This document shows, piece after piece, positions 31,520 through 40,914 of a DNA stretch of 64,000 nt. Origin of the DNA: VXRN01 sp963664365 (GTDB lineage Bacteria > Chloroflexota > Dehalococcoidia > Lucifugimonadales > UBA1123); contig OY761144.1 of assembly GCA_963664365.1 (NCBI GenBank), forward strand, positions 1,674,001 to 1,738,000, written 5' to 3'. The first letter of the stretch is position 1; each line of letters begins with the position of its first letter. The position numbers and the translations under genes were made by a program. The notes below the pieces were generated by a model. It was not told the origin of the DNA. It searched no databases and saw nothing but the letters and a program-made list of their open reading frames with translations.

Positions 31520-32329
31520 TTACTCCGATGGCCATGACCGCGCCACGTCGATGGCGCGGGAGAATTGGATATTGGGAAAGCTCTTGATGTGGTCGATCAG
31601 GCGCTCCAACATTAGGAGGCGGCCGGGGCGTCCGATGATGTATGGGTGCATGGTGAGGATGAACGCTCGACCGTGTTGATATGCGCCCTCGAACGCGGAC
31701 GACCAGACTTCATAAACCTGCTGCGGGCCGGACATCGGGTACTTCAGATCGAGGGGCGGCGCGTAGTTGAAGTATGGCGCGTCGTCCAACTCCCAATGAA
31801 CGGGAATCTCCACCAGCGTTCGGTCGTCCACATTGATTATGTACGGCGCGTCGTCTCCCATCAGGCTCGAATCGTAAACGAAGTCCCTGTCGGCCAATAA
31901 CTCTAGGGAGCGCTCGCTGAGTTCCCAGCTAGGCGAGCGGTACCCGAGAGGCGACTCTCCGGTCAGGCCGCCCAGTATCTCGCTGCCCCTGTCCAAGACG
32001 TCCGCCTCCTGAGACTTGGTGAGGGTGGCGGGCGGCTCGTGCATGTATCCGTGATGGCCGACCTCGTGGCCTCTTTCGTGGATGTCTCGCACCAGGTCCT
32101 CGTGAGTCTCGGCCACGTAGCCGGGGATGTAGAAGCTGGCGGGTATCTCGTGACGGTCGAGGATGTCGAGGATTCGCGGCGTGCCGACCGAAGGGCCGTA
32201 CTCGCGCATGGACATCAGGCTGGGGAGGTTGGCGGAACTGAGGTCTCTGTTGATCGCGCTGGACACGCCGTCGATGTCGAATCCCAGTACCACCACGCAC
32301 CGGATGTCTCCGGGCCATATACCGCTCAT
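31520..32329 (-). CDS. Polysaccharide deacetylase (NodB/PuuE-type)
   Basis: 269 residues from ATG 32329 (GGAGGAGAC upstream). The first motif VVLGFDIDGV carries the metal-binding Asp pair; the second GHEVGHHGYMHEPP the two histidines; the third region has GYRSPSWELS with the catalytic Arg environment. Absence of a signal peptide and the DIDG form fit the PuuE/allantoinase-like branch, which acts on N-acyl small molecules rather than on chitin. A true substrate cannot be named. It is divergent from the hydrolase gene downstream, sharing a ~60-bp intergenic region. Confidence 0.8.
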   Translation of the reverse strand: MSGIWPGDIRCVVVLGFDIDGVSSAINRDLSSANLPSLMSMREYGPSVGTPRILDILDRHEIPASFYIPGYVAETHEDLVRDIHERGHEVGHHGYMHEPPATLTKSQEADVLDRGSEILGGLTGESPLGYRSPSWELSERSLELLADRDFVYDSSLMGDDAPYIINVDDRTLVEIPVHWELDDAPYFNYAPPLDLKYPMSGPQQVYEVWSSAFEGAYQHGRAFILTMHPYIIGRPGRLLMLERLIDHIKSFPNIQFSRAIDVARSWPSE

Positions 32330-32391
32330 GGTATGTCTCCTCCGTGCAATGCTTATCAATGATATACTCAGTTTCCAACTCGATTCGGAGA

Positions 32392-33306
32392 ATGACTTTG
32401 TCCCCAAGAAAGATATATCTGGCGGCGGCAGCCGGAGCGGTCATCGCGGCTCTGGACTACGCGGTGTCATCATACCTGATCGCCTCCGGACTTACGGCGG
32501 CGGAGCGCCTGGACTTAGAGGACAGCCCGGCCGACTACGGCGCGGAGTTCGAGGCGGTGCGGTTTCTGTCGCGCAGGGGCGACGTGGTCCTGGACGGCTG
32601 GTACATGGAAGGGCAGGGGGGAAAGCCGGTGATTGTGTTCGTGCATGGGGTGAGTTCCACTCGGTGCGGCGGGGGAATGACTGAGCTTGCCTGCATCCTA
32701 AACCGCCAGGGGTTCGGCGCGCTGCTGTTCGACCTGAGAGCGCACGGCCTGTCCGAAGGGGAGCGGATGTCGGGCGGATGGCACGAGAGATTGGATGTGC
32801 TGGGAGCCATAGATTTCCTCTCGTATCGCGGCGTCGAAGTGAGCAGGGTCGGCCTGCTGGGGATCTCGATGGGCGCGGCGACGGCCGCGCTGGCCGCGGC
32901 AGAGGAGCCGCGAATACGCGCGCTGGTCATGGACAGCCCATACGCGCGGGCATCCGATCTGATAGCGCGGGAGGGAGCGCGGGCGACGGTGTTCCCTGAG
33001 TGGATGATACCGCCCTTCATACCCGGCGCGGCCCTGATCGCGGACGCGCTGTTCGACATCAAGCTGGAGGGTCTGGCGCCGGAAGAGGCGGTCCGGAGGC
33101 TGGGATACCCGATTCTGGTAACCTTTGGGACTGAGGACGAAAGGATTCCGCAAGAGCAGTTTCTACGGGTGTTCAGCGCGGCGCCGAAGGGCAGCGCGCT
33201 GTGGAGGGTGGACGGCTCCGAGCACTGCGCGGCGTTCCTCGATCACAAGTCTGACTACGCGGCGAAGGTGGCCGAGTACTTCCTATCCAGGCTAGGAGGC
33301 GAATAG
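32392..33306 (+). CDS. Membrane-anchored alpha/beta hydrolase (COG1073-like)
   Basis: 304 residues from ATG 32392, although the GGAG is only one base upstream; ATG 32359 is a longer option. Residues 8-32 form an uncleaved signal-anchor (IYLAAAAGAVIAALDYAV). Then follow the oxyanion strand IVFVHGVSSTR, FDLRAHGLSEG, nucleophile GISMGAATAAL, acid in VTFGTEDERIP and catalytic His in GSEHCAAFLDH. All three triad residues are present. Substrate unknown. Its last 15 bases overlap the end of proS, with which it converges. Confidence 0.75.
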   Translation: MTLSPRKIYLAAAAGAVIAALDYAVSSYLIASGLTAAERLDLEDSPADYGAEFEAVRFLSRRGDVVLDGWYMEGQGGKPVIVFVHGVSSTRCGGGMTELACILNRQGFGALLFDLRAHGLSEGERMSGGWHERLDVLGAIDFLSYRGVEVSRVGLLGISMGAATAALAAAEEPRIRALVMDSPYARASDLIAREGARATVFPEWMIPPFIPGAALIADALFDIKLEGLAPEEAVRRLGYPILVTFGTEDERIPQEQFLRVFSAAPKGSALWRVDGSEHCAAFLDHKSDYAAKVAEYFLSRLGGE

Positions 33307-34989
33307 GTCTTTGACCGTCGCGGGAGCGCGCTCAATGGGAACGGCTATGGGGTCCGAGGAGTCCCGCCGCTTGATCTCGACCACGCCCTGGTTGACGTTG
33401 CGCCTGCTGACGACTATCCGCACCGGAAGGCCGATCAGGTCGGCATCGTTGAATTTGACTCCGGCGGAGCCGGGCCTGTCGTCGTATAGAACCGACAGGC
33501 CGGCGGTGTGCAGGTCGTCGTAGAGCGCGTCGGCGGCATGGGCGACGTCCTCGACATTGGTGTTGAGTCCGACGAGGTGAATGTCGTAAGGCGCGATTGC
33601 GGGCGGGAAGACTATTCCAGCGTCGTCGTGGTTCTGCTCGATGGCAGCAGCCAGCAGACGCTCGACTCCGATGCCGTAGCATCCCATGATGATGTGATGC
33701 AGGTCGCCGTTCCTGTCCGAGTAGCGGGCGTCCAGAGACTCGCTGTACTTGGTTCCGAGCTTGAAGACGTGGCCTACCTCTATGCCGCGACGCTGGGACA
33801 GCGATCCATCGCATCTAGGGCATCGGTAGCCCGGCCCGGCGAGCGCGATGTCGGCGACGACGTCGGCGGTGAAGTCGCGTGGATAGTTGGCGTTTCTGAG
33901 GTGGTAGTCCTCGCGGTTCGCCCCGACGACGAAGTTGGCGCCGGTCATGATCGAGTCGTCCGCGATGGTGCGGATGTCCAGGCCGATCGGCGAGGCTGAG
34001 CCTGCGACGATTCCGGCTTCCTTGAGTTCGGCGGGAGTGGCAAACCTGAGTTCCTGAGGTCCGCCCAGCGCGTTGGATAGCTTGATCTCGTTGACTTCAA
34101 GGTCGCCTCGGATGACCACGAACAGCAACTCGCCGTTGGCGACGTAGAAGACGGCTTTGAGCGTCTTGGTGGTGGGTATGTCCAGGAAGCGCGCGATGTC
34201 CTCGATGGTCTTCAGTCCGGGCGTGTGGACCTCCGCGAGATCCAAGGGCTGCTCGGCGAGGTTGACGGACTTGCTAAACTCGGCCTTCTCGGCGTTGGCG
34301 GCGTATCCGCATTTCTCGCACAGGATTATTGTGTCCTCGCCCGAGTCGGCGATCAGGATGAACTCCTGCGAATCCTTGCCGCCGATGGCGCCCGAGTCCG
34401 CATCCACCATCACAGTATCCACGCCGCACCGCGAGAATATGTTCTTGTACGCTTGGACCATGGCGTCGTAGCTCGCGTCGAGGCCGGCCTGGTCCACGTC
34501 GAAGCTGTAGGCGTCCTTCATGTCGAACTCTCGGACTCGGATCAGTCCACCCCTGGGCCTGGGTTCGTCGCGGAACTTGGTCTGTATCTGGTACAGGGTC
34601 ACGGGCAGATCGCGGTAGCTGCTCACGTTGGCCTTGACTATGGTGGTCAGCAGTTCTTCGCAGGTCGGGGCAAGCGCCAAGTGTCGTTCCCGCCGGTCGG
34701 TCAGCCGGAACATGTCGGGGCCGTAAGACTCATCGCGTCCCGACTGCTGCCATAACTCGCGTGGCTGGAGCTTGGACATGTGAAGTTCCTGCCCGCCGGC
34801 GGCGTCCATCTCCTCGCGGATGATGGTCTCTATCTTCTTGATGGAGCGCCATGCGAGCGGCATGTAGGTATAGACGCCGGCCACGCTCTGGTGAATCATC
34901 CCAGCCCTGAGCATTAGCTTGTGGCTGATGAGTTCGGCTTCGGCCGGAGCGTCTCTGAGTGTCTTTCCGAAGGATTTTGAAAGTCGCAT
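33292..34989 (-). CDS. proS: Prolyl-tRNA synthetase
   Basis: 565 residues from ATG 34989, where the protein begins MRLSKSFGKTLRDAP. Bacterial-type ProRS with a class II core (motif 1 in GVYTYMPLAWRSIKKIE, motif 2 FRDEPRPRGGLIRVREFDMKD, motif 3 GCYGIGVERLLAAAIEQNHDD), the editing INS domain (from ~230, with LSNALGG), and an anticodon-binding domain near the C terminus (VLYDDRPGSAGVKFND). It is the last gene of the long minus-strand run that starts at rpsB. The C-terminal zinc domain of eukaryote-type enzymes is absent, as expected. Confidence 0.95.
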   Translation of the reverse strand: MRLSKSFGKTLRDAPAEAELISHKLMLRAGMIHQSVAGVYTYMPLAWRSIKKIETIIREEMDAAGGQELHMSKLQPRELWQQSGRDESYGPDMFRLTDRRERHLALAPTCEELLTTIVKANVSSYRDLPVTLYQIQTKFRDEPRPRGGLIRVREFDMKDAYSFDVDQAGLDASYDAMVQAYKNIFSRCGVDTVMVDADSGAIGGKDSQEFILIADSGEDTIILCEKCGYAANAEKAEFSKSVNLAEQPLDLAEVHTPGLKTIEDIARFLDIPTTKTLKAVFYVANGELLFVVIRGDLEVNEIKLSNALGGPQELRFATPAELKEAGIVAGSASPIGLDIRTIADDSIMTGANFVVGANREDYHLRNANYPRDFTADVVADIALAGPGYRCPRCDGSLSQRRGIEVGHVFKLGTKYSESLDARYSDRNGDLHHIIMGCYGIGVERLLAAAIEQNHDDAGIVFPPAIAPYDIHLVGLNTNVEDVAHAADALYDDLHTAGLSVLYDDRPGSAGVKFNDADLIGLPVRIVVSRRNVNQGVVEIKRRDSSDPIAVPIERAPATVKDLFAS

Positions 34990-35046
34990 GGTTGGTGTTT
35001 CCCAGTGACTGGCGAGCATGAAACCCGCCCCTACGATTTGGCGGTA

Positions 35047-36186
35047 TCAGACTGAGACCATTTCGGACTCCGCGTTGCTTACCTCATCCATTAGGGCGGA
35101 CAGCATCTCGGCCTCCGGGACGATCCGCGCCTTCTGGCCCTTGCGGAAGATGATGGCGCGGCCGGCTCCGGCGGCTATGCCGACGTCGGCGTCCTTCGCC
35201 TCGCCCGGCCCGTTGACCTCGCATCCCATGACGGCGACCTTTAGCGGCGAGCGGGTCTTCTTGAGCAGATCGTCAACGGTATTGGCGAGAGTGACCACGT
35301 CGACGTCCGCGCGTCCGCACGATGGGCAGGCGACCAACACCGCGCCCTCTTTTCGGAGTTCCAGCGACTTGAGGATCTCGAATCCGGTGTACACCTCTTC
35401 GACCGGGTCGTCGCTCAGCGAAACGCGGATGGTATCGCCGATACCCTCGTACAGCAGCGTCCCCAGTCCGATGGCGCTGCGAATGCTGCCCGACTTGGCC
35501 GTGCCGGATTCCGTGACTCCGAGATGGAACGGGTAGGGAACGAGCCTCGCCATCTTGCGGTATGCCTCGACGGTGGTATCTATGTCGAACGCCTTGAGGG
35601 AGATCTTGATGAGGTCGAAGTCTAGGTCTTCTAGTATGCCGATCTCCCAGAGTCCGGTAGCCACCATGTGATCGACGACCGAGTACTCCTCGTCCGCGCC
35701 TGTGCCCTTGGACAGAAGGTTGACGCCGTCGCGGTGGCGCGACAGTCCGCGCGTCTTGCCGATTCCGCCGACGGGCGGAAGGCTGCCGAAGTTGACGCCG
35801 ATGCGTATCGGGACGCTTCTCGCCTTTGCCTCTCGGACGACCGTCTCCACCTTCTCGCGGTCGCGGATGTTGCCCGGGTTGAGCCTAAGGCAGTCCACGC
35901 CAGACTCCAGCGCCTTGAGCGCAAGCTGGTAGTGGAAGTGGATGTCCGCGACGAGGGGAATGTTTATCTGCCGCCTGATCTCTCCAAGCGCCTCGGCGGC
36001 CTGCATGTCCGGGACCGCGGCGCGGATGATCTCGCACCCGGCCTCTTCAAGCTCTCTGATCTGCCCGACGGTTGCGGAGATGTCCCTAGTGTCGGTCTTG
36101 GTCATGGACTGGACGGAAACGGGCGCATCTCCGCCCACCTTTACGTCTCCGACGTATAGCGGCTTGGTCACGCGGCGCTTGATCAT
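35047..36186 (-). CDS. ispG: 4-Hydroxy-3-methylbut-2-enyl diphosphate synthase
   Basis: 379 residues, MEP pathway step six: MEcPP to HMBPP. The N-terminal TIM barrel has RRVTKPLYVGDVKVGGDAPVSVQSMT with the family start, then DIHFHYQLAL and LNPGNIRD. The C-terminal [4Fe-4S] domain has CPSCGRADVD and GCEVNGPGEAKDADVG with three ligand cysteines and a glutamate. Within the run it lies between rseP and proS, with dxr nearby, so two MEP genes are co-located. Confidence 0.95.
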   Translation of the reverse strand: MIKRRVTKPLYVGDVKVGGDAPVSVQSMTKTDTRDISATVGQIRELEEAGCEIIRAAVPDMQAAEALGEIRRQINIPLVADIHFHYQLALKALESGVDCLRLNPGNIRDREKVETVVREAKARSVPIRIGVNFGSLPPVGGIGKTRGLSRHRDGVNLLSKGTGADEEYSVVDHMVATGLWEIGILEDLDFDLIKISLKAFDIDTTVEAYRKMARLVPYPFHLGVTESGTAKSGSIRSAIGLGTLLYEGIGDTIRVSLSDDPVEEVYTGFEILKSLELRKEGAVLVACPSCGRADVDVVTLANTVDDLLKKTRSPLKVAVMGCEVNGPGEAKDADVGIAAGAGRAIIFRKGQKARIVPEAEMLSALMDEVSNAESEMVSV

Positions 36187-36307
36187 CTTGATCGGCTCCT
36201 CGATCGTTTACGGGTCAAAGTGGATCCGAGAGTTAGCGGGGATTGACGGGTTCTACATATATTTATAGCAGACCTGAACAGATTTTTCGCGTTCGTTTTG
36301 TGAGAGC

Positions 36308-37507
36308 TTATCGCAAAAAGCTGTCGCCGGACAAGATGCGCGATATGTCGAAGAAGCTGACCACGGCGATCAGTCCAATGAGCAGAGCGAAGCCCACCAG
36401 ATGGAGCAGTCCCTCGGTGCGGGGCGAGATTCGCTTGCCGCCCCTGACCCATTCGACGACTACGAACACGAGCCGTCCGCCGTCGAGAGCAGGGATTGGA
36501 AGCAGATTGATTATTCCTAGACTGATGCTAAGCAGAGCGACAAGCTCCAGGAACGGGAACACGCCCACGCTCGCGACCTCTCCGGTCACCTGGGCTATGC
36601 CGATGGGGCCGGTGATGCCGGGATCCGGACCTCCGACGGCCCATCGCTGGAAGCTGTTCTTGATCATGACAATCACGTCCGTAAGCCGCACCACGGCGCC
36701 CGGGACGGATTCGACGACGGGCTGACGCTCTTTGACCATTCGGACGTTGGCGGTGCCGATCATGACTCCGACCGCGCCCTGCGTCATGGTGTCGCCGACG
36801 GAGAGCTCGGCGTTGTAGCGGCGAGCCTCTCTCAGGCTGACTTGGGTATCGGGATCGGTTACTTCCTCTACGACTGTCAATTCGGGAGGCTTTAGCCTGG
36901 GAACGACGTTGACAGTCTCAACGACGGCGGATTCGGGGGACGAACCAAGTCCGGAGACGATGGACCCGCGCCTTAGCCCAAGCTCGACCTCGGCTCCCAG
37001 CTTCACCGTCGTTCGCTCGATGAGGTCGAAGTGGTTTCTAACGCGCTGTCCGTCGATGGACAGCACCTGATCGCCGGGCCGTATTCCGGCCTGCTCAGCG
37101 GGCGACCCGGGAGCGACGCCCGTTATGGTCACGGTCCCAACTGGCACATCCTGAGGAAGCGCGGCCACAACCGCGAAGATCAGGATGGGGACGGCCAGAT
37201 TCATGAGCGAGCCGGCGGTAAGGACGATGACGCGCTTGAGTACGGACTGCCTGGCGAAACTGCGCTCGTGAGTTGGGTCCTCCTCGCCTAGCATCCTGAC
37301 GAAGCCGCCCAGCGGGATGGCGTTGACCGAGTACAGCGTCTCCCCATAGCGAACTCCGAACAGTCGGGGAGGGAAGCCGAAGCCGAATTCAAGTACCTTG
37401 ATCCCGAATCTCTTGGCGGTCAGGAAGTGGCCCAACTCGTGTACGAACACCAGAAAGGCCAGCACCGGGATGATAAGCAGCCAGGTCGGCAATCCGAGAG
37501 AAATCAC
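36308..37507 (-). CDS. rseP: RIP metalloprotease, site-2 family
   Basis: 399 residues. The zinc motif HELGH is at 23-27 in the first membrane helix, and the second catalytic motif NLLPIPALDGGRL lies near the C terminus. One PDZ domain lies in between (APGSPAEQAGIRPGDQVLSIDG); the second PDZ region is degenerate, with VTDPDTQVSL and a long insertion. Such proteases cleave membrane-bound anti-sigma factors or signal-peptide remnants. It is 1 bp from dxr on the same strand, as in many bacteria. No anti-sigma factor is nearby. Confidence 0.93.
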   Translation of the reverse strand: MISLGLPTWLLIIPVLAFLVFVHELGHFLTAKRFGIKVLEFGFGFPPRLFGVRYGETLYSVNAIPLGGFVRMLGEEDPTHERSFARQSVLKRVIVLTAGSLMNLAVPILIFAVVAALPQDVPVGTVTITGVAPGSPAEQAGIRPGDQVLSIDGQRVRNHFDLIERTTVKLGAEVELGLRRGSIVSGLGSSPESAVVETVNVVPRLKPPELTVVEEVTDPDTQVSLREARRYNAELSVGDTMTQGAVGVMIGTANVRMVKERQPVVESVPGAVVRLTDVIVMIKNSFQRWAVGGPDPGITGPIGIAQVTGEVASVGVFPFLELVALLSISLGIINLLPIPALDGGRLVFVVVEWVRGGKRISPRTEGLLHLVGFALLIGLIAVVSFFDISRILSGDSFLR

Positions 37508-37508
37508 T

Positions 37509-38651
37509 TCAAGAACCTGCCAGCGCAGTTACGCGGTCTCGCCCAATCCTTCCGGCCTCGATTACGTCGTCGAGATCGGGGGACTCGATGCTCCGGTGGC
37601 CGTCGAGCGCGGCGCGTATGACCTGCTCGATTTCGAGGAACCCGATCTTGCCGTCGAGAAATGCCTCAACCGCTGCGTCGTTTGCGCCGCTGAGCGCGGC
37701 CGGCCAGGTCCCGCCACGCTTGGCGAAGTCGATAGCCATGTCGAAGCAGGGATAGCGGGCCGGGTCCCAGGGTTCGAATGTCAACTGCCCGGTCTCAATC
37801 GGGTCGAAACGGCGGATGCTGGGATTTGGAAGCCGCTCCGGAAAGGCCAGCGCGTACTGGATCGGCAGACGCATGTCGGGCGGGCTTAGCTGCGCCTTCA
37901 CAGACCCGTCCACGAACTCGACCATCGAGTGGATGATGCTCTGCGGGTGTATGACGATCTCGATGTCGTCCCACGGCACGCCGAACAGCCAGTGCGCCTC
38001 GATGACCTCGAAGGCTTTGTTCATCAGCGTAGCGGAGTCCACGGTTATCTTGCGGCCCATACTCCAAGTCGGGTGCCTGAGCGCCTGCTGGGGCGAGACT
38101 GAGGCTAAGTCTTGGATCGGTGTGTTGCGGAACGCGCCGCCGGAAGCGGTGATGACCAGCTTGGACACGGGAAAGCTCTCCCCAATGATACACTGCCAGA
38201 TAGCGTTAGGCTCACTGTCGAGCGGGAGCAATTCCACGCCCCGCGACTTGGCGCTGGTCGTAACCAACTCTCCGGCCATTACGACCGTCTCTTTGTTGGC
38301 CAGGGCGATGGTCTTGCCCGCGTCTATGGCCGAGAGCGTCGGCCCAATCGCCACGTCGCCGACTGTGGCCGTCACCACCAAATCCACCTCTGGGTCGCGT
38401 ACGATTTCGTCAAGGCTGTGCTCCACGCATCCCTCTGACACTATCGCCCGCTTTTCATCCTCCGTCCCGTTGGAGTGGACGTACTTGGGATGGAACTCGC
38501 CGACCTGCTCCCGCAGCAACTTCAGGTTGCGGTTGCAGGTGAGCGCGACGACGTTGAAACGGTCGGGAAAAGCGCGCGCGATGTCCAGCGTCTGCGTGCC
38601 GATGGAGCCGGTCGATCCGAGTATGGCGAGGCCCTTTTTGCTACTGCTCAT
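37509..38651 (-). CDS. dxr: 1-Deoxy-D-xylulose 5-phosphate reductoisomerase
   Basis: 380 residues. Converts DXP to MEP with NADPH and a divalent metal. The nucleotide-binding start is LAILGSTGSIGTQTLDIA; ALANKETVVMAG and PLDSEPNAIWQ provide the metal-site residues; ITASGGAF and HPTWSMGRKITVDSATLMNK follow. All family landmarks are intact. It sits directly before rseP in the rpsB run. Confidence 0.96.
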   Translation of the reverse strand: MSSSKKGLAILGSTGSIGTQTLDIARAFPDRFNVVALTCNRNLKLLREQVGEFHPKYVHSNGTEDEKRAIVSEGCVEHSLDEIVRDPEVDLVVTATVGDVAIGPTLSAIDAGKTIALANKETVVMAGELVTTSAKSRGVELLPLDSEPNAIWQCIIGESFPVSKLVITASGGAFRNTPIQDLASVSPQQALRHPTWSMGRKITVDSATLMNKAFEVIEAHWLFGVPWDDIEIVIHPQSIIHSMVEFVDGSVKAQLSPPDMRLPIQYALAFPERLPNPSIRRFDPIETGQLTFEPWDPARYPCFDMAIDFAKRGGTWPAALSGANDAAVEAFLDGKIGFLEIEQVIRAALDGHRSIESPDLDDVIEAGRIGRDRVTALAGS

Positions 38652-38725
38652 ACTTCAGATGATACACAATTATTAGGTTTAGGGTGTAAGGAGTAGGGGT
38701 TTTGCTGCGGCCGGGATGTCAGGGA

Positions 38726-39523
38726 TCAGGTCAGCCATGCCCACCAGAACATGCCAACCGATGTCCAGAGGATCGAGTCCACCCTGTCGAGAATGCCGCC
38801 GTGACCGGGGAGAATCCGACCCGTGTCATCGAGGCCGGCGGCGCGTTTCAGGTTGGAGATGTACAGATCGCCAAGCTGTCCGGCCACGCCAAGTATGGCG
38901 GAAACAACGACGGCCTCCGGCAGATTCACGGGAAGTTCAAGCCATGCGCTGACCCCGACTCCCGTGACGATCGCCCCGGCCAAGCCGCCGATAGCTCCCT
39001 CCCAGGTCTTGCGCGGACTGATCGTGGGCGCGAGTTTGCGCTTGCCGACAGTCCTTCCTATCGCATAGGCGGCTGTGTCGGTGGCGAACGTGATTGCCAG
39101 CAGCAAGAATATCCAATCGCGGCCTTCATCCAGAACTGACAGTCCGGTGGCGTGGAAGATCGTCGCCCCGGCATACAGGACGATTGCCGGAGTGGGCAGG
39201 ACCGCCGCGCGCGAACCGCTTCGTCCTCGGTTGGGGAGCAGCGCGATGGCTGCCAGAACCGCGAACAGCCCGGCGATAAAGGCCACAACCGCGGAGTCGT
39301 AGAACAGGTCCGACGTAGTCCAAGGCATCGTCGCGAGAGCCGCCAGCGGAGCGACGACAAGAGGTATCGGACTCTGGCCCCATGCCCTTACGATCCGCGC
39401 AAGCTCCAAGGCGGCCAGCGCGGCTACCATAGCGACCAGTCCGGCGAACCAGTATCCGCCCGCCCAGACGATCGCGAGCAGAACCGGAAGACCTACGGCC
39501 GCGGTGAGTATGCGAAGGCGCAT
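38726..39523 (-). CDS. cdsA: Phosphatidate cytidylyltransferase
   Basis: 265 residues, about eight hydrophobic segments. Forms CDP-diacylglycerol from phosphatidate and CTP. The signature near the C terminus reads SNLKRAAGLDDTGRILPGHGG followed by ILDRVDS, with the metal-binding Asp residues; before it comes SPRKTWEGAIGGLAG. Located between uppS and dxr, the order seen in most bacteria. Confidence 0.92.
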   Translation of the reverse strand: MRLRILTAAVGLPVLLAIVWAGGYWFAGLVAMVAALAALELARIVRAWGQSPIPLVVAPLAALATMPWTTSDLFYDSAVVAFIAGLFAVLAAIALLPNRGRSGSRAAVLPTPAIVLYAGATIFHATGLSVLDEGRDWIFLLLAITFATDTAAYAIGRTVGKRKLAPTISPRKTWEGAIGGLAGAIVTGVGVSAWLELPVNLPEAVVVSAILGVAGQLGDLYISNLKRAAGLDDTGRILPGHGGILDRVDSILWTSVGMFWWAWLT

Positions 39524-39554
39524 CTGTCAGCCTCGTGAGAGAGCCGATGCCGTG

Positions 39555-40295
39555 TCAATCGTGGAGACGGCCAAATCTCCGCCTGCGCTGTCTGAACGCT
39601 TCCAGCGCGTTCTCGACTTCGATTGCGTCGAAGTCGGGCCAGAAGGCCGGCGTAGAGTAGAACTCGGCGTATGCGGCCTGCCACAGCAGAAAGTTGGAGA
39701 GGCGCATCTCTCCCGCCGTCCTTATGATGAGGTCAGGGTCCGGAACGCCGGCGGTGTGCAGGTAGCTCTCGAACAGCGCCTCGTCCACCGCTTCAGGGTC
39801 TATGCGGTCGGTCAGCATCCGCTTTACCGCGCTCAGAAGCTCCGCCCGCGCCCCGTAGTTGAACGCGACGCAGAGAGTCAGACCTGTGTTGCGCTTGGTC
39901 AGTTCGATGCTGTTCAGTATCGACTTTTGGAGCTTCTTTGGGAGGCGGTCCAGGCTTCCCAGATGCTTGATTCTGACCCCTTTGCGGTGGAGGTCTTCAA
40001 CCTCGGTCCGAATAACCTCTTCGATGAGCGAGATTAGCGCGTTGACCTCGCCCGACGGCCTGTTCCAGTTCTCGGTTGAGAATGCGTAGAGAGTGAGATA
40101 CTCGACGCCCGCCCGCGTGAAAGCTTCGATCGTGCTCCTGATATTTCTGGTGCCCGCCCTGTGTCCGTCGGTCCGCGCCATGCCGCGAAGCGTGGCCCAC
40201 CGACCGTTGCCGTCCATGATGATGGCAACGTGTCTCGGAGTGCGTTCGGGTGACGCTGCGGGGCGCGCTTCTGAGACGGCGGCTTTGAGGATCAA
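39555..40295 (-). CDS. uppS: Undecaprenyl (polyprenyl) diphosphate synthase
   Basis: 246 residues. cis-Prenyltransferase that makes the lipid carrier for cell-wall and glycan synthesis. The first motif HVAIIMDGNGRWA carries the catalytic Asp; GHRAGTRNIRSTIEA, LTLYAFSTENWNRP and the last motif DLIIRTAGEMRLSNFLLWQ follow. Its start overlaps the frr stop by four bases. Chain length cannot be read from the sequence. Confidence 0.95.
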   Translation of the reverse strand: MILKAAVSEARPAASPERTPRHVAIIMDGNGRWATLRGMARTDGHRAGTRNIRSTIEAFTRAGVEYLTLYAFSTENWNRPSGEVNALISLIEEVIRTEVEDLHRKGVRIKHLGSLDRLPKKLQKSILNSIELTKRNTGLTLCVAFNYGARAELLSAVKRMLTDRIDPEAVDEALFESYLHTAGVPDPDLIIRTAGEMRLSNFLLWQAAYAEFYSTPAFWPDFDAIEVENALEAFRQRRRRFGRLHD

Positions 40296-40855
40296 ACCTC
40301 CATTACCTCCAACTCTTTCTCTTTCTTCATGTCGTCCATCTGGCTGATGTAGAGGTCCGTAAGCTCTTGCAGGTCGCTCTGCGCCCGCCTCAGCTCGTCT
40401 TCAGACAACTCTTTGTTCCTCTGCATCGACCTGAAGTTTTCGAGACTCGACCGGCGTATGTTGCGCACCGCTACGTGCCCGTCCTCGACCTTGCGCCCTA
40501 CCAGCTTGACGAGGTCGCGCCTACGCTCCTCGGTCAGTGTTGGTATGGTGATCCTGATGACCGTGCCGTCGCTGTTCGGCATCAGGCCCAAGTCAGACTT
40601 CATTATCGACTTCTCGACTTCCTTCACCACCGACCTGTCCCAAGGCTGGATCATCAGCAGGCGAGCTTCGGGAACGGAAATAGACGCCATCTGAAACAGG
40701 GGCGTCGGAACGCCGTAATAGTCCACCATCAGATTCTCTACGAGACTGGGCGACGCGCGCCCTGTTCTGATGACCGCCAACTCCCGCTGCAAAGCCCCGA
40801 CAGACTTTTCCATGCGAGTTCCCGTGTCGTCAAAGACTTCCTCGACTGTTGCCAT
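40292..40855 (-). CDS. frr: Ribosome recycling factor
   Basis: 187 residues from ATG 40855 with GGAGG nine bases upstream; the longer open frame is not conserved. Has the family landmarks: a RTGRASPSLVENLMVDYYG region, PWDRSVVKEVEKSI, and RITIPTLTEERRRDLVKL. Splits post-termination ribosomes together with EF-G. Lies after pyrH and overlaps uppS. Confidence 0.96.
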   Translation of the reverse strand: MATVEEVFDDTGTRMEKSVGALQRELAVIRTGRASPSLVENLMVDYYGVPTPLFQMASISVPEARLLMIQPWDRSVVKEVEKSIMKSDLGLMPNSDGTVIRITIPTLTEERRRDLVKLVGRKVEDGHVAVRNIRRSSLENFRSMQRNKELSEDELRRAQSDLQELTDLYISQMDDMKKEKELEVMEV

Positions 40856-40914
40856 GACACTTGACCTCCAACTATGGTCTGGCCGCGAAAGCGGCGCGGT
40901 TTCCAGACCCTGCC